NCBI RefSeq assembly: GCF_042100115.1 | Contig: NC_091275.1 | Location: 2,232,001 to 2,296,000 of the forward strand | DNA from: Alternaria dauci | Taxonomy: Eukaryota > Ascomycota > Dothideomycetes > Pleosporales > Pleosporaceae | Length of the DNA: 64,000 nt | Reading direction: 5' to 3' | Shown here: piece by piece, positions 31,673 through 44,329 of the stretch | Layout: each line of letters starts with the position of its first letter | Numbering within the stretch: position 1 is the first letter of the stretch | Translations under genes and position numbers: made by a program | Notes under the pieces: generated by a model | What the model was told of the DNA's origin: nothing | Databases searched by the model: none | Seen by the model: only the letters and a program-made list of their open reading frames with translations

Positions 31673-32773
31673 TTATCTAACCTCATCGTAGAAGATCTTG
31701 TCAGCTTCCAGATTTTCGTACGTGCTCTCCGTCCCCTCGAACTTGTTCCTCAAATATACGCTCCTAAATTTGCCAACACGCTCGTCTTTTGCTTCGAAGA
31801 CCAAGTCTTCTGGATCGTGTATCTCAATCTTCTGGTCTACATGCACATTCTGGTCTTGTGAATGCACGTTGATGAGACCTGGTATAGCCATTGTGTGCTT
31901 CATACGCTCCTGAACCGTGGCATTATCGGGCGAGTGAAATATGAAGTAGAGCAGCTGAGTCTCTGGGTGGCGATAGAAGGTGAAGCTGGGTTTGTCATCT
32001 GGAAGTGTCGCTGCGACATGTTCAGGGATCAAGCCGTTCTTGATGTAGTTCAGTTCGAGAGTTTCGGTGGCGACGTCAACGAACTAGGAAGATTAGCGAT
32101 TGTACTGACCGTGCATATTGTCATGAATACCTACGATCTGCACGGCTGTACATGGAGCATGTAGCTCCGTAAATGCATCCAGAGCTTCAGAAGAGATCTT
32201 GTTCTTCATGCGACGATCGCAAAGCCGACATTTATTCTTCCTGTATCCTACGTCTTTCAAACCACTCTTGCTATGCTCAGAGCAACCACAAGACTCCTTT
32301 TTATCGCATTGGGTGCTTGCGGTACCGAATGAGATAGCATCCGCATCTCGTTCTACCCAGGATCGAGCGTCCGTAATCTCTGCGATTTCCTTGCATATAA
32401 TCGAGCATGATATGTGCCCTGCACCAAGTTGTTGTACGACACTATGTCTGCATTCGAGGAAAAGTTTTCGAAGTTCTTCCTCAACACGGAACGGTGCATA
32501 TGTGATGAATGTGAGTGAGTCGCCTCGGCGGAGAACGATATAGGCCGGTTTCGATATATCGAGGTTGCGTTCAAGCTCGTTCAACTGTAACTGGAAAGAC
32601 CCATGATTCATACGTATAGGCGCATAAGCTTCGAGGCTGTTGTCTACTAGATCGAAGGGAAGGGCGAAGCAGAATCTGTCTTCGATAAAGGCTGCGAAGG
32701 CCAACTCTGGGGACAATGTTAGTGGGAAGTGTGGTACGGGGTGTGGTATCTTACCAGCTGAAGGTTCTTCCAT
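31673..32773 (-). CDS. divergent twinfilin-like protein with two ADF-H domains
   Basis: Twinfilins bind and sequester actin monomers through two ADF-H domains. Three exons are predicted: ATG at 32773 (MEEPSA), an intron with GTAAGA donor and CCCCAG acceptor, the large exon, an intron near 32110-32056, then the last exon, for about 330 residues, the usual twinfilin length. The first ADF-H domain shows YIVLRRGDSLTFITYAP and a long helix ending VVQQLGAGH. The second shows FTFYRHPETQLLYFIFHSP, then VQERMKHTMAIPG. Identity to typical fungal twinfilins appears low. Unusually, the linker contains a Cys/His cluster (C-x5-C-x-C-x3-H, then C-x2-C). An alternative 3' end would use a GTTAGA donor near 31679 into a further ORF that stops near 31474. 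The fold assignment is inference from pattern matching. Confidence 0.68.
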
Positions 32774-33659
32774 CGTTGAGGGTGTTTGTCGTGTCAAGTC
32801 CGGTTTGATTCGATTTAACAATGGGAGTACTGTTAGCTGAAATGCGCTGTTACATGGTTGCCTATTGCGGATGTCCGCTGCGAGTCACTATAAGCTCAAC
32901 GTGCGTCGCTCCTTGCCTTGATATCAAATCCGCTCACTGCTTATCAGGATTGTACGAACCAATGGATCAGGTCGATGGAGAGAGGCGCACATAGACCCCT
33001 TTCCGAGAGACTGCCAAAGGTGCGGAATTCCGCTGAGTGCGGAGCTGGTGGCTCATTGCCGGCTACATTTCTTTGAGACTTGCTTTCCAGGTTTGACGTT
33101 GGTGCTCCCTATACTTTGCGATCCAGATGTTGTCGCGGACAAAGTGAAGTAGATGATGATGATGATGCAGGTGGTTGGCGTCTTGGTCGCGATAGGATGA
33201 CGTCGGCCCGCTGGTTCACGATCGAATCGCGCTAGACGCGTCGGTTGTTGGCAGTCGCGCCGTGTGCGACCCCTGATCTAACTATTTCATGTACAGCCTT
33301 TTGTTAGGCCCATCATGAATCGGGGCGCCGGAGGATGCGCCAATCGAGGATGGTTCTGGAGACACTAATTTCGTCTGTTTGGTTTTTGTATTTCCGCCTT
33401 GATGTCATCACGCCCTCAGCTGCAGCTGTCTGAGATCATTGTCTGCTGTGTATCTTGTGGGAGCAGTAGAAGTAATTCTTACTGATTTGTATGGTTTGTG
33501 ATACTGGTGAGCAGGAGTGGGTGAAGTGCAGTCTGTAAAATATAAAACAACCTTGGAAGAGTTGCATCAATGCATCTATCGTTACATTCTCCTAGAAACA
33601 AAACGGAACTCTGTCTATATACACACCTATGATATCTTATGCGCAATCTGTCCGACCAT
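32774..33659. other. intergenic region, nothing recognised
   Basis: About 890 bp upstream of the twinfilin-like gene and downstream of the DUF4360 gene. Contains a short ATG-repeat microsatellite near 33152-33166. No supportable gene. Confidence 0.45.
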
Positions 33660-34272
33660 TTAGCATCTCCGCCACTCCAGCTTCCAAGCAGCGTGTTTGA
33701 AATCATACGTCCCAAAGTCACCTTGAATGACTGGTCTAAAGTTAACATTCAAGATACCGGGGTTGCCGTCCACACCAGTACACTTCGACCACTTGAGGTC
33801 CGCAGTGCTGCTTCGTACGGTGATGTAATCTTTGATCTCAGAACCGGCGCACGTAAGACCGCCGGTAAGTACACCCTTTACATGATCAGCATGTTATATG
33901 TCCTGCCAAAAGTGATAAGACTTACAGTGTTTCCGGCATTTTCACTCCAGAACACCTGCGTGTACGTATCAAGCCCACTGTTCCCCTTCAAATTAACATC
34001 GCCGACATAATCAACCTGTCGGACAGCGACCTGCCAGCCAGCACTCGCCCCAGCCGATTGGATGTGTACGGCACAATTGTCTGTTGAGTCGCCTTTGAGC
34101 TGCGTGAAGGAGACGCCGGCAGTGTCGCTGAGGGTCGCACTATCTGTTTTCACGGAACCGGAATCATTCGGACATCCTGAGCCAGAGAAGACGATGCGTG
34201 TTATTGTTGGAGAAGTAGGTGGAGCGGCTAGGGCTAAGAGCGGAAGGGCGACGACTGAGAAGAGGGACCGCA
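33660..34272 (-). CDS. secreted DUF4360-family protein
   Basis: Two exons give about 186 residues. The N-terminus is a typical signal peptide (MRSLFSVVALPLLALAAPP). The body fits DUF4360: SGSGCPNDSGSV near the start, DNCAVHIQSAG, then WQVAVRQVDYVGDVNL, and a C-terminal part with KWSKC and ILNVNFRP. An intron of about 50 nt follows SENAGNT (GTAAGT donor) and rejoins in phase at GVLTGGLTC. Four cysteines are placed for two disulphides. The molecular role of DUF4360 proteins is not known; small secreted proteins of this kind are common in plant-associated fungi. Confidence 0.85.
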
Positions 34273-35399
34273 TCGTTGGCGGTGGAGGTGAGGTGGGAAC
34301 TGGGGTATTGATGGTGCAGCAGTATTTGGAGCGCGGTACAAGTCTCTGAGCCGAACAATGATGAGCTTGATGCGAGGTTAATGTGTATGCATCCGATGCC
34401 TTCTCACAACGATCGTGATTTCGCCTTCGTCTTATATGCCCAGCGGCTGCCACTCCAAGCTTTGCTACTAGATCTACATCGTCTCTAGACCACAAATTCT
34501 GGCCACCGTATAGCACTCTACCATCTCTTTAGTTCCAATATCTAGTAGCCGTTCCGTCTACTCTCGACTGCATGCTATACATATTTACCCATATTAAGCG
34601 AGCTGCAACCCAGGCCTAATAACCCTCGTCTCGGGTATCACCAATGTGAAGGACAGCGAGGTTGGCAGTCGATCGGACCATTCTGGGCTTCCCCGCAATA
34701 TCGTAAAATGAGGACGACTGGGCTTCTAGAAGGTCGAGATTTGCTGTGAATTTGACTGGGTGGCGATCAGGGTGGCGGTTGAACGTATTGGAGTCAAGAA
34801 ATAGATTATGTGAGCAGAGGGTTTCCTTGCGTAAAAAGAGCCTTCGTGTTGGAGATTTGAGGGCTGATTCTGGATGGGCAAGCAGCGTGATGCCTAATAT
34901 TCGTTTACCAAACTCACCATGGTTTTGTAACGTGATTGGTGCATTCAGCAGGAAAGCTGCTTTAAAACTTTTGAGTTATCGCCATATTATCAAGACCATG
35001 CGATATATTTTTGTGTAAACAGTAGAATGGTTAGAGACTTGGCAAGAGAATTCATAGCCTTGCGAGAAATTTCACTGCTCACATCTAGCAGAACCGTTGC
35101 GCGTCCATGTCTTTGGGCCAGGATCTCTCTCATTCGCCCAATGACTGCACGCCCCCGTGCTGTCCAGTTGCAATGGGTCTGAAAATGGCATGGGTATTCT
35201 CGGGATGGATAGAGGTAATCGACTTCAGCATCTTTGGGATACGAATGTTGCACAAGACAGGAAGAGTGCGCGTTGTCGGATGAGGGACAGCCGACGTGAT
35301 GCAGGTGGGCACGGGGACACCGTTTCGTCAATCCCTGCCAACGCTAATGTAAGCGAGTGACCCCCGACTTCCCGCTGCGCCGAGCTCCATCTATCCTTC
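34273..35399. other. intergenic region between divergent genes
   Basis: About 1.1 kb containing the promoters of the DUF4360 gene (minus) and the Zn2Cys6 gene (plus). Short ORFs lack supportable starts. Nothing else recognised. Confidence 0.45.
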
Positions 35400-37026
35400 A
35401 TGCCCAGAAGTCATGCTCGAACCTTGGATCTTCATCTCGATATGCGCAGGACGCTCAGAAGATCCTGCGATGCTTGTGCGAGATCCAAGTTGAGCTGCGA
35501 TCTTCGCACACCCCAATGCTCACGATGTCTCAAGAGGAAAACCAGCTGTGTTTATGCGAACGAGCCGCTTACCCTGTCGCCTCCCGAGACAACAAACTCT
35601 CATAACGAAGGTGTCGTCCAGAAAGAATCACTTTCCTCCCCAGTACTATGGATCGATCCTGGAAGTCAAGCTTTCGATCCGTTCGACGCCTATCCAACGA
35701 CGAGACTACCTCGGGCTCGTGTGCAGCAATTGATCCTTCATTGTAGGTAGCAGAAGTTATACCGCAGTCGACCCAGGGCATCACTCATCATGACTGACCA
35801 AGTCTAGTCTTGTCAAACATTGCCTTTCAGTACTATCCATTAGATCTCAAACCAACGTCAAACCCGTTTGTTGTGTCGTGGTGGCCCCTTGCACTGCAAG
35901 ACCCAGCTCTATTCCACGTCAGCCTTCAGACTGCATCCTTGGATGTTGAGCTGAGAGCTCAGAAAGGCTTTGAAAATTCGGAAGTCCTCATGGCAGATTC
36001 CATCTCATTGGTTCGACAACGAGTTAACGACCCGCTGTTAGCTTCTCAAGACGAAACTATGGATTCCGTTGTTACACTCGCCGCTATAGAGGTATACTGG
36101 TTTTCTAGACTTGAATATTCATCGCATGTGATCGGCTGACATCTGGTCTTACAGTTTGGCAAAGGCAATACGACAGCTGGCAATATGCACGTTGACGGTG
36201 TTAAGGAAATGGTACGATTGCGAGGAGGCATACGTCTTTTGAAAATTACCAGCCCTCTTACAGCACGCATGGTTTCCTGGTAAGTGGTTCAGCTGCTATT
36301 CCGCCCTCTGTACATACTATATTAATACTCGCTACTAGGGTTTCACTGATACTGAAGCAAACTCCACAATTCAAGGTACAGGATGATATAGGCCTTGGCG
36401 ACGGAATAGCACCAATACCTCAGTGGCTCGAACCACAAGCCACCTCTCGAGATCAACTTCCTCCTGGCCTTCTCAATTTCGAGCTGGATCCTTCCATAAA
36501 CGAGGTATTCCTGCGGCTGCACCATCTATTTCACGTACCACGCGAGCACAAGCTCTCCACCACGGATCTCCATGATTTGACATGCTACCTGCTACACAAG
36601 CTCTTGGCCTGGTCGCCGGACAAGTCACAACCTGGACACTCAAGCTTGATTTCAGCATCTCAATGCATTCGATATGCTATAGCGCTGTATATGCTCATCA
36701 TTCATGGGCCAACTTACTTCTCGCACATGCATCTGCAGTCCTCTCTGGTCACGGAACTCAAAAGGAACATCGAAAGTCTTCTACCTGCATCAGCAATTGC
36801 AAATGGACCCCTGGCTCTGTGGATTTTGACCGTGGGGATGGTCGCATCACAGGACGCGTTGACACGTGCCTGGTTCACTGCGAAAGCTATGTCCGTTGCT
36901 CGTGATATGGAGTTACATTCATGGGACGAATTCTCTCAGTGCATCAAAAGCGTACTTTGGTACAAGACACAGCGCGTGGAAGAACAATTTCGTCAGCGAT
37001 GGGAGGAGGCTTTCAGTGTCATCTGA
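35400..37026 (+). CDS. Zn2Cys6 transcription factor
   Basis: Four exons give about 480 residues: 35400-35742, 35808-36091, then exons starting near 36155 and 36340. Start is either the ATG at 35400 or an in-frame one at 35442 just before the DNA-binding domain. The Zn2Cys6 cluster reads C-x2-C-x6-C-x6-C-x2-C-x6-C (CDACARSKLSCDL, then CSRCLKRKTSC). The rest resembles the helical fungal-specific regulatory region found in C6 proteins, with a VKEMVRLRGGIRLL segment characteristic of this class. It is a nuclear DNA-binding regulator; its targets are unknown. The AtrB-like ABC pump is the next plus-strand gene, 2.2 kb downstream. Confidence 0.85.
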
Positions 37027-39232
37027 TCACACTGCTAGCGAGGCCTCTGGAGTACAATCAACCGTTCCCCAAAGCACAACCCAATAACAATTGCCATACA
37101 ATAGGTCTCCACCAGAGACCCAAAGGCAACTCTACGCACTCGTGCCTTCTGGAGTATAGTGCATAGCCGAAAATCGACACGCTTTTCCACGCCATTTGTA
37201 AATCAACACCCAGTCGCTGCACCATGAGGAAGTACAGACGACACCCTTCATGATGAGCGCCCGAGTCTGCGTAACAGTCAGAGTTGCGGGCGCGGGCTTT
37301 TCCTTGTTACTTGCAGTACTCATCCCTGTTGGGTCAAAAGATGGTTAGCTGCGGGCCTTAATATTCGGAGACTAAGCCTCTTTCGTCGACGTTGTTGTAC
37401 GCTTGCGATTCATTCCCAACAGGTATGACTCTCGCGCAGTTGGCACATTTGTCCTTCTCATGCGTCTAGAGTGGTGCAGTACCTTCCACCGTCTCGAGAA
37501 TTTGGAGGAAGCGGGTAGTACAGGACGATGCCATTGGTGCGCGTGTATGAGCAATTGTGTTTGACGCTAGCTCGTAACAAAAAGCATCGAAACACTAAGC
37601 TCCCATCAAACGCACGAGTCCGATTCTTCTTTAATTTGCCGCAACCTTAGAATATGTCCACGGCCTTTCTACCCAACCTGAAGAGCTATACCACATCTTA
37701 TATCCGCAACTGAGCGGTGTACCTAGGTATCTCTGGCAAGCTTGACACTGGCACAGAATACACATGCAATACTTATCTCGAATCACGCCATTCATCATCT
37801 ATCGGAGCGAAGACATTTAATATCTAATCTGAACCAGTGTATTGGTCAGATAACTGCCCTGATAACATTCCAAGGTTATACGATAAGCCTGTACACGCGC
37901 TTGCTAAGCTGTCTCGCGAAAGTTCAACTTCGGATCACATGTTACGCCAAGTGATACACATGTCAAACCTCCGTGTAGGCGTCGTTCGGATCCGTCTCAT
38001 GTCAGCACATGCTTACAAAGTAAGACTGACGACTGCAATGTGGGGTTGGTTATCGTAACTGCCGCCTGTGAGGTACCAGCTGTACGTTGTTCCGGTGTTG
38101 TTGAGAGACGGGAAATATCTGGATAGGCAGCTATCAAGAAGCTTCTAATGAGCCGGCCGATACCCGTGTCTATTGTTCCGTGATGTAAGCGTTGTCTCTC
38201 ACCGGCTCTCCGCATGCCTTCGCAGTCCCGATGCACAAGGAAAATGTGTCTTCTATGACACTGTATTCACGATAGCCATCGGCAATGAGTTTTGTATATA
38301 GACACGCTGAATCAGACAGGTTCTAGACAGCTCCCTGCTAATGAACAGTCGTTATATCATCCAATCTATGTCAGCGTACGTAATATGTACTCCTGCGTAA
38401 ATCGGCCCTCAGCCCTACTAGCGGCCCACATGGGTTGTTTGTGCCCGATACCATGGTAGATGACGAGCATGGCTTGTCACAGTGACGCGCACATTCGCAA
38501 AGTACCTAGGTAGCCTCCCATATGATCGTTGTCTGCATACTGCAACACGCAGCGCGCTCTACTCAACGCGTGTTCACTGTAACCACGGCTTCACATGTTG
38601 CTCAGTACTTGGGTGAGAAGAATCTTCAGGCACACGAAAGAAGAACACGGGCGATCGCGATACGGTGCGCGGTTCAAGTATCGTGCGACAAGAGATCTGG
38701 AACTAGACACAAAGCATCTACCATAAGCACTCTAGCAAGCAAAAGAGCTGGCGAATCAGAGGAATCGGACCTCTGCAATGAATGGGCAAATTTAAAGTCC
38801 GTTCTGTGTTAAGGCGCATAGTCGGGGCTACATGGACACAGGGCGGCGTGTTGATGCTCCGACTCTCGTGGCAGCACACAACGGCCCGAATAGCGCAAAA
38901 AAGCACTTTGTCGCTTTGGTCGCTTTGGTCTTGGCCTTACGGCCGTACTCTACAAACGCTATCTACGCAACAAAAATATGCGGTTTGACGTCCCTCCGGC
39001 CAAGCGACTCGCGAGATGGCGCACGGGGTATCTACAGATCTCTGTCAGAGATGGTGTACATGGCACAATTTGGTATTTGGCTATATGGATAGGCATTTCT
39101 GGCTGCTCTCTGTTTCCAGTCATCGAACTTTCATTGCTTCGTCTTTCATGCCATAGTTTTTTAGACCTTTTGTATAATAATATCAGTTCATTCTGATCAC
39201 ATCCGTCGTAATTGTACGACATTGCATACGCG
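37027..39232. other. 2.2 kb gene-poor stretch
   Basis: The longest gap in the window. I see only short ORFs. One minus-strand ORF (37132-37323) starts with ATG and codes 63 residues with three cysteines but no family motif. The right part must contain the ABC-transporter promoter. No transposon ends, long repeats or tRNA were recognised. Confidence 0.5.
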
Positions 39233-42200
39233 ATGCAGTCAGCAACGCCCCTTTCTGGTACAAGCACCGAGCGTGTCGACGGCGACCACGAATCCATAAC
39301 CCCCTACAAGACTTTGCCCAAGGACAGCGACGCATGGTCAATCACCCGAGAAGTTGAGATACTCAAGGAGCGCGACGAAGCAGACGGCGGCAAGCCCCGA
39401 AAGCTGGGTGTGACATGGAAGAACCTCACAGTCAAGGGCGTCAGCAATGATGCCCTCTTCAATGAGAACGTTCTGTCGCAGCTGAACCCGTTTGGAAAGG
39501 GCGGAAAGAATGCTCCACTGAAGACCATCATCGACAATTCATATGGATGCGTGAAGCCTGGAGGTATGTCGCATCTACTTTGCGAGTATAGAGGAGATCA
39601 GTGCTAATTCGTCACAGAGATGCTCCTTGTCCTAGGTAATCCGGGAGCCGGGTGCACATCACTTCTCAACGTCCTATCGAATCACCGGTTAGGTTACGCT
39701 GAGATCGAGGGCGACGTCTCCTTTGGTTCCATGTCCAGCGATGAAGCCAAGGCGTATCGTGGTCAAATAAGTATGTTTTCTTTCGATGAAGCGACACTGC
39801 AGATGCTAACCTGAACGCAGTCATGAACACGGAAGATGAGATCTTCTTCCCTACCATGTCTGTTGGCGCTACCCTTGACTTCGCGACGCGTATGAAGGTC
39901 CCCTACAACCTTCCACCTGGCATCACAAGCCACGAGCAGTACGCCAAGGTGTACAAAGAGTTTCTACTCAAGTCACTTGGTATCGAGCACACTCACGATA
40001 CCAAGGTTGGAGACGAGTACATTCGCGGTGTGTCCGGTGGTGAACGAAAGCGCGTTTCTATCCTGGAATGTCTTGCTACGCGCGGCAGCGTCTTTTGCTG
40101 GGACAACTCCACCAGAGGTCTTGATGCTGGAACAGCATTGGACTGGACCAAGGCTATGCGTGCCATGACCGACATACTTGGATTGACTACCATCGCAACC
40201 CTGTACCAAGCTGGCAACGGTATCTATGAGCAGTTCGACAAGGTGCTTATCCTTGATGAGGGCAAGCAGATCTTCTATGGTCCACGGGAGGAGGCTGTCC
40301 CCTTCATGCAGGATCTTGGCTTCCTCTGCGATCCAGCAGCAAACCAAGCCGACTACCTCACCAGCGTCACGACGCCGGACGTGCGCGCCATCGCCAAAGG
40401 CTACGAGGCGAGGTTTCCGCGCAACGGCGAAGAAGTACGGGCAGCATACGACCAGTCATCCATCAAGGCCAGAATGGTGGCGGAACTCAATTACCCCGAA
40501 ACCGACGAAGCGAAGCAAAATACGATCGAATTCAAGGAGATGGCTGCCCGCGACAAGCATAAGGGTCTTCCAAAGGACACAGTAGTAACCACGAGTTTCT
40601 ACTCCCAGGTCAGGACGGCTGTCACTCGACAGTATCAGATATTGTGGGGTGACAAGCCTGTGCTCATCGTGAAGCAAGTCTCTGCTTTCGTCCAAGCTCT
40701 CGTCGCTGGATCGTTGTTCTACTCGGCACCAGACCACTCGGCCGGTCTCTTTCTCAAGGGTGGCGCATTGTTCTTCAGTCTTCTCTACCCTGCCTATGTG
40801 GGACTTGGAGAGGTGACGGACTCTTTCACTGGAAGACCTGTCTTGGCCAAACATCGATCATTCGCCATGCATTACCCCGCCGCTTTCGTCATCGCTCAGA
40901 TTGCTACCGACATACCGTTTATGTTATTCCAGATGACGCACTTTGGAATCGTCCTCTACTTCATGGTCGGACTCGAGACTTCAGCCTCAGCTTTCTTCAC
41001 GTACTGGCTCATCATCTTCGCATCGGCTATGACTATGACTGCTTGTTTCCGAATGATAGGTGCTGCTTTCCCGACGTTCGATGCAGCGACCAAAGCTTCA
41101 GGTCTCTTGGTTTCAGCCCTCTTCATGTACATGGGATACATGATCGTCAAGCCTGACATGAAGCCTTGGTTCGTGTGGATCTTCTGGATCAACCCCATGT
41201 CTTACGGATTCGAAGCTTTGCTCGGTAACGAGTTCCACAACGTTGAGGTACCGTGTGTAGGCCCGAACCTGGTTCCTACTGGACCAGGATACGTACCTGG
41301 CGAAGGCGGCCAGGCATGCATGGGTGTTGGTGGCGCTCAACCTGGAGCAAGCACGGTTACAGGAGACCAGTACCTTGCCTCCATGTCCTTCAGCCACAGC
41401 CATCTCTGGCGCAACGTCGGCATCATCTTCGCATGGTATTTCTTCTTCGTCGCAGTTACCATTGTCTTCACCTCAAAGTGGAAGGAGATGGGCGAAGGCG
41501 GTCGTGGACTCCTCATTCCTAGGGAGAAGCAGAAGAAGAACACCCATATTCAAGCCAATGATGAGGAATCGCAAGCTGTTGAGAAGCCGCAAGCCAGCTC
41601 CGAGTCTTCCAACTCGGACGGAGCACTCGCCAACCAACTCATCCGCAACACCTCCATCTTCACCTGGAAGAACCTTACGTACACGGTTAAGACTCCTTCG
41701 GGTGATCGCGTCCTCCTCGACAACGTTCAGGGTTTTGTGAAGCCAGGCACCCTCGGGGCCTTGATGGGATCGTCAGGCGTAAGTAACAATCTAGAGTCCC
41801 TGCATATGCGTCTCAATGCTAACATTTTTTCAAGGCCGGCAAAACAACACTACTCGACGTTCTCGCTCAGCGCAAAACCGATGGCACGATCCATGGATCT
41901 ATCATGGTCGACGGACGTGACCTCCCCGTCTCATTCCAGCGATCAGCAGGCTATGTTGAACAGATGGACGTACACGAGTCGCTATCCACGGTGCGCGAGG
42001 CTTTGGAATTCTCCGCTCTCCTCCGACAGTCTCGTGAGACACCGCGAGAGGAGAAACTTCGCTATGTTGACACCATTATCGATCTCCTACAACTCCATGA
42101 CATTGAGCATACCCTGATCGGCAGACCCGGTGCTGGTCTCTCCATCGAGCAACGCAAACGGTTGACAATTGGCGTTGAGCTGGTGTCGAAGCCAAGCATT

Positions 42201-43665
42201 CTGATCTTCCTTGACGAACCGACATCTGGCCTCGACGGAGAAGCTGCTTTCACCACGGTGCGCTTCCTACGCAAGCTTGCGGAGGTCGGACAGGCAGTTC
42301 TTGTCACAATCCATCAGCCATCAGCCCAGCTGTTTGAGCAGTTCGACACGCTCCTCTTGCTCGCAAAGGGTGGCAAGACGGTCTACTTTGGCGACATTGG
42401 TGACAATGCAAGCACGGTCAAGTCTTACTTCGAGAGCCATGGCGCGCCTTGCCCACGCGAGGCGAACCCCGCTGAGCACATGATCGAGGTCGTTACGGGC
42501 AGTCTTTCCAAGGAAACTGATTGGAACAAGGTTTGGCTTGAATCCCCCCAGTGCCAGAAGATCTCCGAAGAGCTCGACAACATCATCGCGGACGCTGCCG
42601 CGAAGCCACCGGGTACCGTCGACGATGGTCATGAATTTGCTGCACCCATGTGGGAGCAAGTCAAGATCGTGACCCATCGCATGAACGTCTCGTTGTTCCG
42701 CAACACCGAGTACGTTAACAACAAGGTGCTGATGCATATTCTGCTAGCCCTGCTCAACGGTTTCAGCTTCTGGATGATTGGCGACAGTCTTCAAGACTTG
42801 CAGCTGCGGCTATTCACTGTCTTCAGCTTCATCTTTGTGGCTCCTGGTGTCATCTCTCAGCTACAGCCGCTGTTCATCCAGCGCCGTGATGTTTACGAGA
42901 CGCGCGAGAAGAAGAGTAAGACATACCACTGGGCACCGTTCGTGACGGGTCTGATCGTTTCGGAAATTCCTTATCTGATAGTATGTGCGGTCATGTACTT
43001 CGTGTGCTGGTACTTTACTGTGAGTCTATCCCTGAGCAAATCGCATCGCGAAAAACATACTAATGCTGTGTTAGGCTGGTCTACCCTCGGCCGCAAAGTA
43101 CGCTGGCAGCACATTCTTCGTTGTGCTTGTTTACGAGTTCCTCTACACCGGCATTGGCCAGATGATCGCCGCATACTCTCCCAATGCAGTGTTCGCTTCG
43201 CTTGTCAATCCTCTCTTCGTGACAACTCTTGTGTCGTTCTGCGGAGTTCTCGTCCCATACAGCCAGATTGAGCCGTTCTGGAGGTACTGGATCTATTACC
43301 TTGACCCCTTCAACTACCTCATGTCCTCTACCCTCGTCTTCACCACCTGGTCGGCAGACGTGGACTGCAACACAAGCGAACTGGCCATCTTCGATCCGGC
43401 TGCGAACCAGACGTGTGGCGAGTACCTCTCCGTCTACCAGCAAGGCATGGGCGCCGGTGTCAACCTGCTCAACCCCGAAGCCACGGCCGATTGCCGCGTG
43501 TGCCAGTACAACACGGGAGCAGACTATCTGCGGACGCTGAACTTGGCGGAGGAATACTATGGGTGGAGAAACGCTGCTATCGTCGTGTTGTTCTCGGTGA
43601 GCAGTTACATGCTGGTATACATTATGATGAAGTTGAGGACCAAGGCTACCAAGAAGGCGGCATGA
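39233..43665 (+). CDS. PDR-type ABC-G multidrug transporter, AtrB/Snq2-like
   Basis: A full-size ABC-G exporter of the plasma membrane, the class that expels azoles, plant toxins and other hydrophobic compounds. Five exons (39233-39563, 39618-39770, 39821-41778, 41835-43019, 43075-43665) join in phase to 1,405 residues in NBD-TMD-NBD-TMD order. NBD1 has the degenerate Walker [10 protein letters not shown] and an intact VSGGERKR signature; NBD2 has a normal Walker A SGAGKTT across an exon junction, a degenerate signature LSIEQRKR and Walker [13 protein letters not shown]. This asymmetry is usual in PDR pumps. The motif [17 protein letters not shown] places it nearer AtrB/Snq2 than Pdr5/Cdr1. 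Substrate unknown. Confidence 0.93.
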
Positions 43666-44329
43666 AGCGTCGGTGTTGTTCGAGGCGGAGACGGAAGAGC
43701 ATAGATTGTAGAGATATCCTAGCGTTGCATGGGTGGCGTTGTTTAGACTTGGACTTTTTAGATATCCTAATGCTACCACTTTTCCTGACAAACGCTTGAA
43801 GTTGGCGAGGTGTGAAGAGGCGAGGGCACGTGAATGGGCTGGCGTTACTATGTAAAGCGCCAGCCTCCGCGGCCCCACACGTGCGCAATCGACAATCTCC
43901 ACACTCACCAAGTTTGCCAGGTTTCCATCGACGCCCTGTTCCCCTCACACGTCCCAATCTACCTAGTTGCCGAGAGTACGAGACACAGCTCATCATATAT
44001 CCTTGGCGCCTAGTTCCTCGTCTCCAATCGAGGTGCAAAAGAAATGAAAAGATGGACTGGTCCCAGTGATAGCGTCGCGGCGTGGGATTGGCGTCTTCGA
44101 CGCTGGCCCGCTGCGCCGACGTCATGGCTCAGGAACGCGCACAAGTCGCGTGCGCGACGCCAACGAGGATGCTAAACTCCATATCTCCAGTCCTTTACTC
44201 AAGAACTAGCTCGAGTGCTCCATCACTCTAGCCTGGGACCGACATCGTGCCGGTTTCACGTTTTTTCCTTACAACACAGCCGCTGTTGACCTTCCTGCTG
44301 CATCCTACCACCACCATCAACTTCCAATC
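43666..44329. other. intergenic region, nothing recognised
   Basis: About 660 bp containing the 3' UTR of the ABC gene and the promoter of the next plus-strand gene. Confidence 0.45.

Noticed and set aside
34990..35331. 113-codon minus-strand ORF
   Set aside because: Opens with TTG and has no recognisable domain; lies in the promoter interval of the Zn2Cys6 gene.
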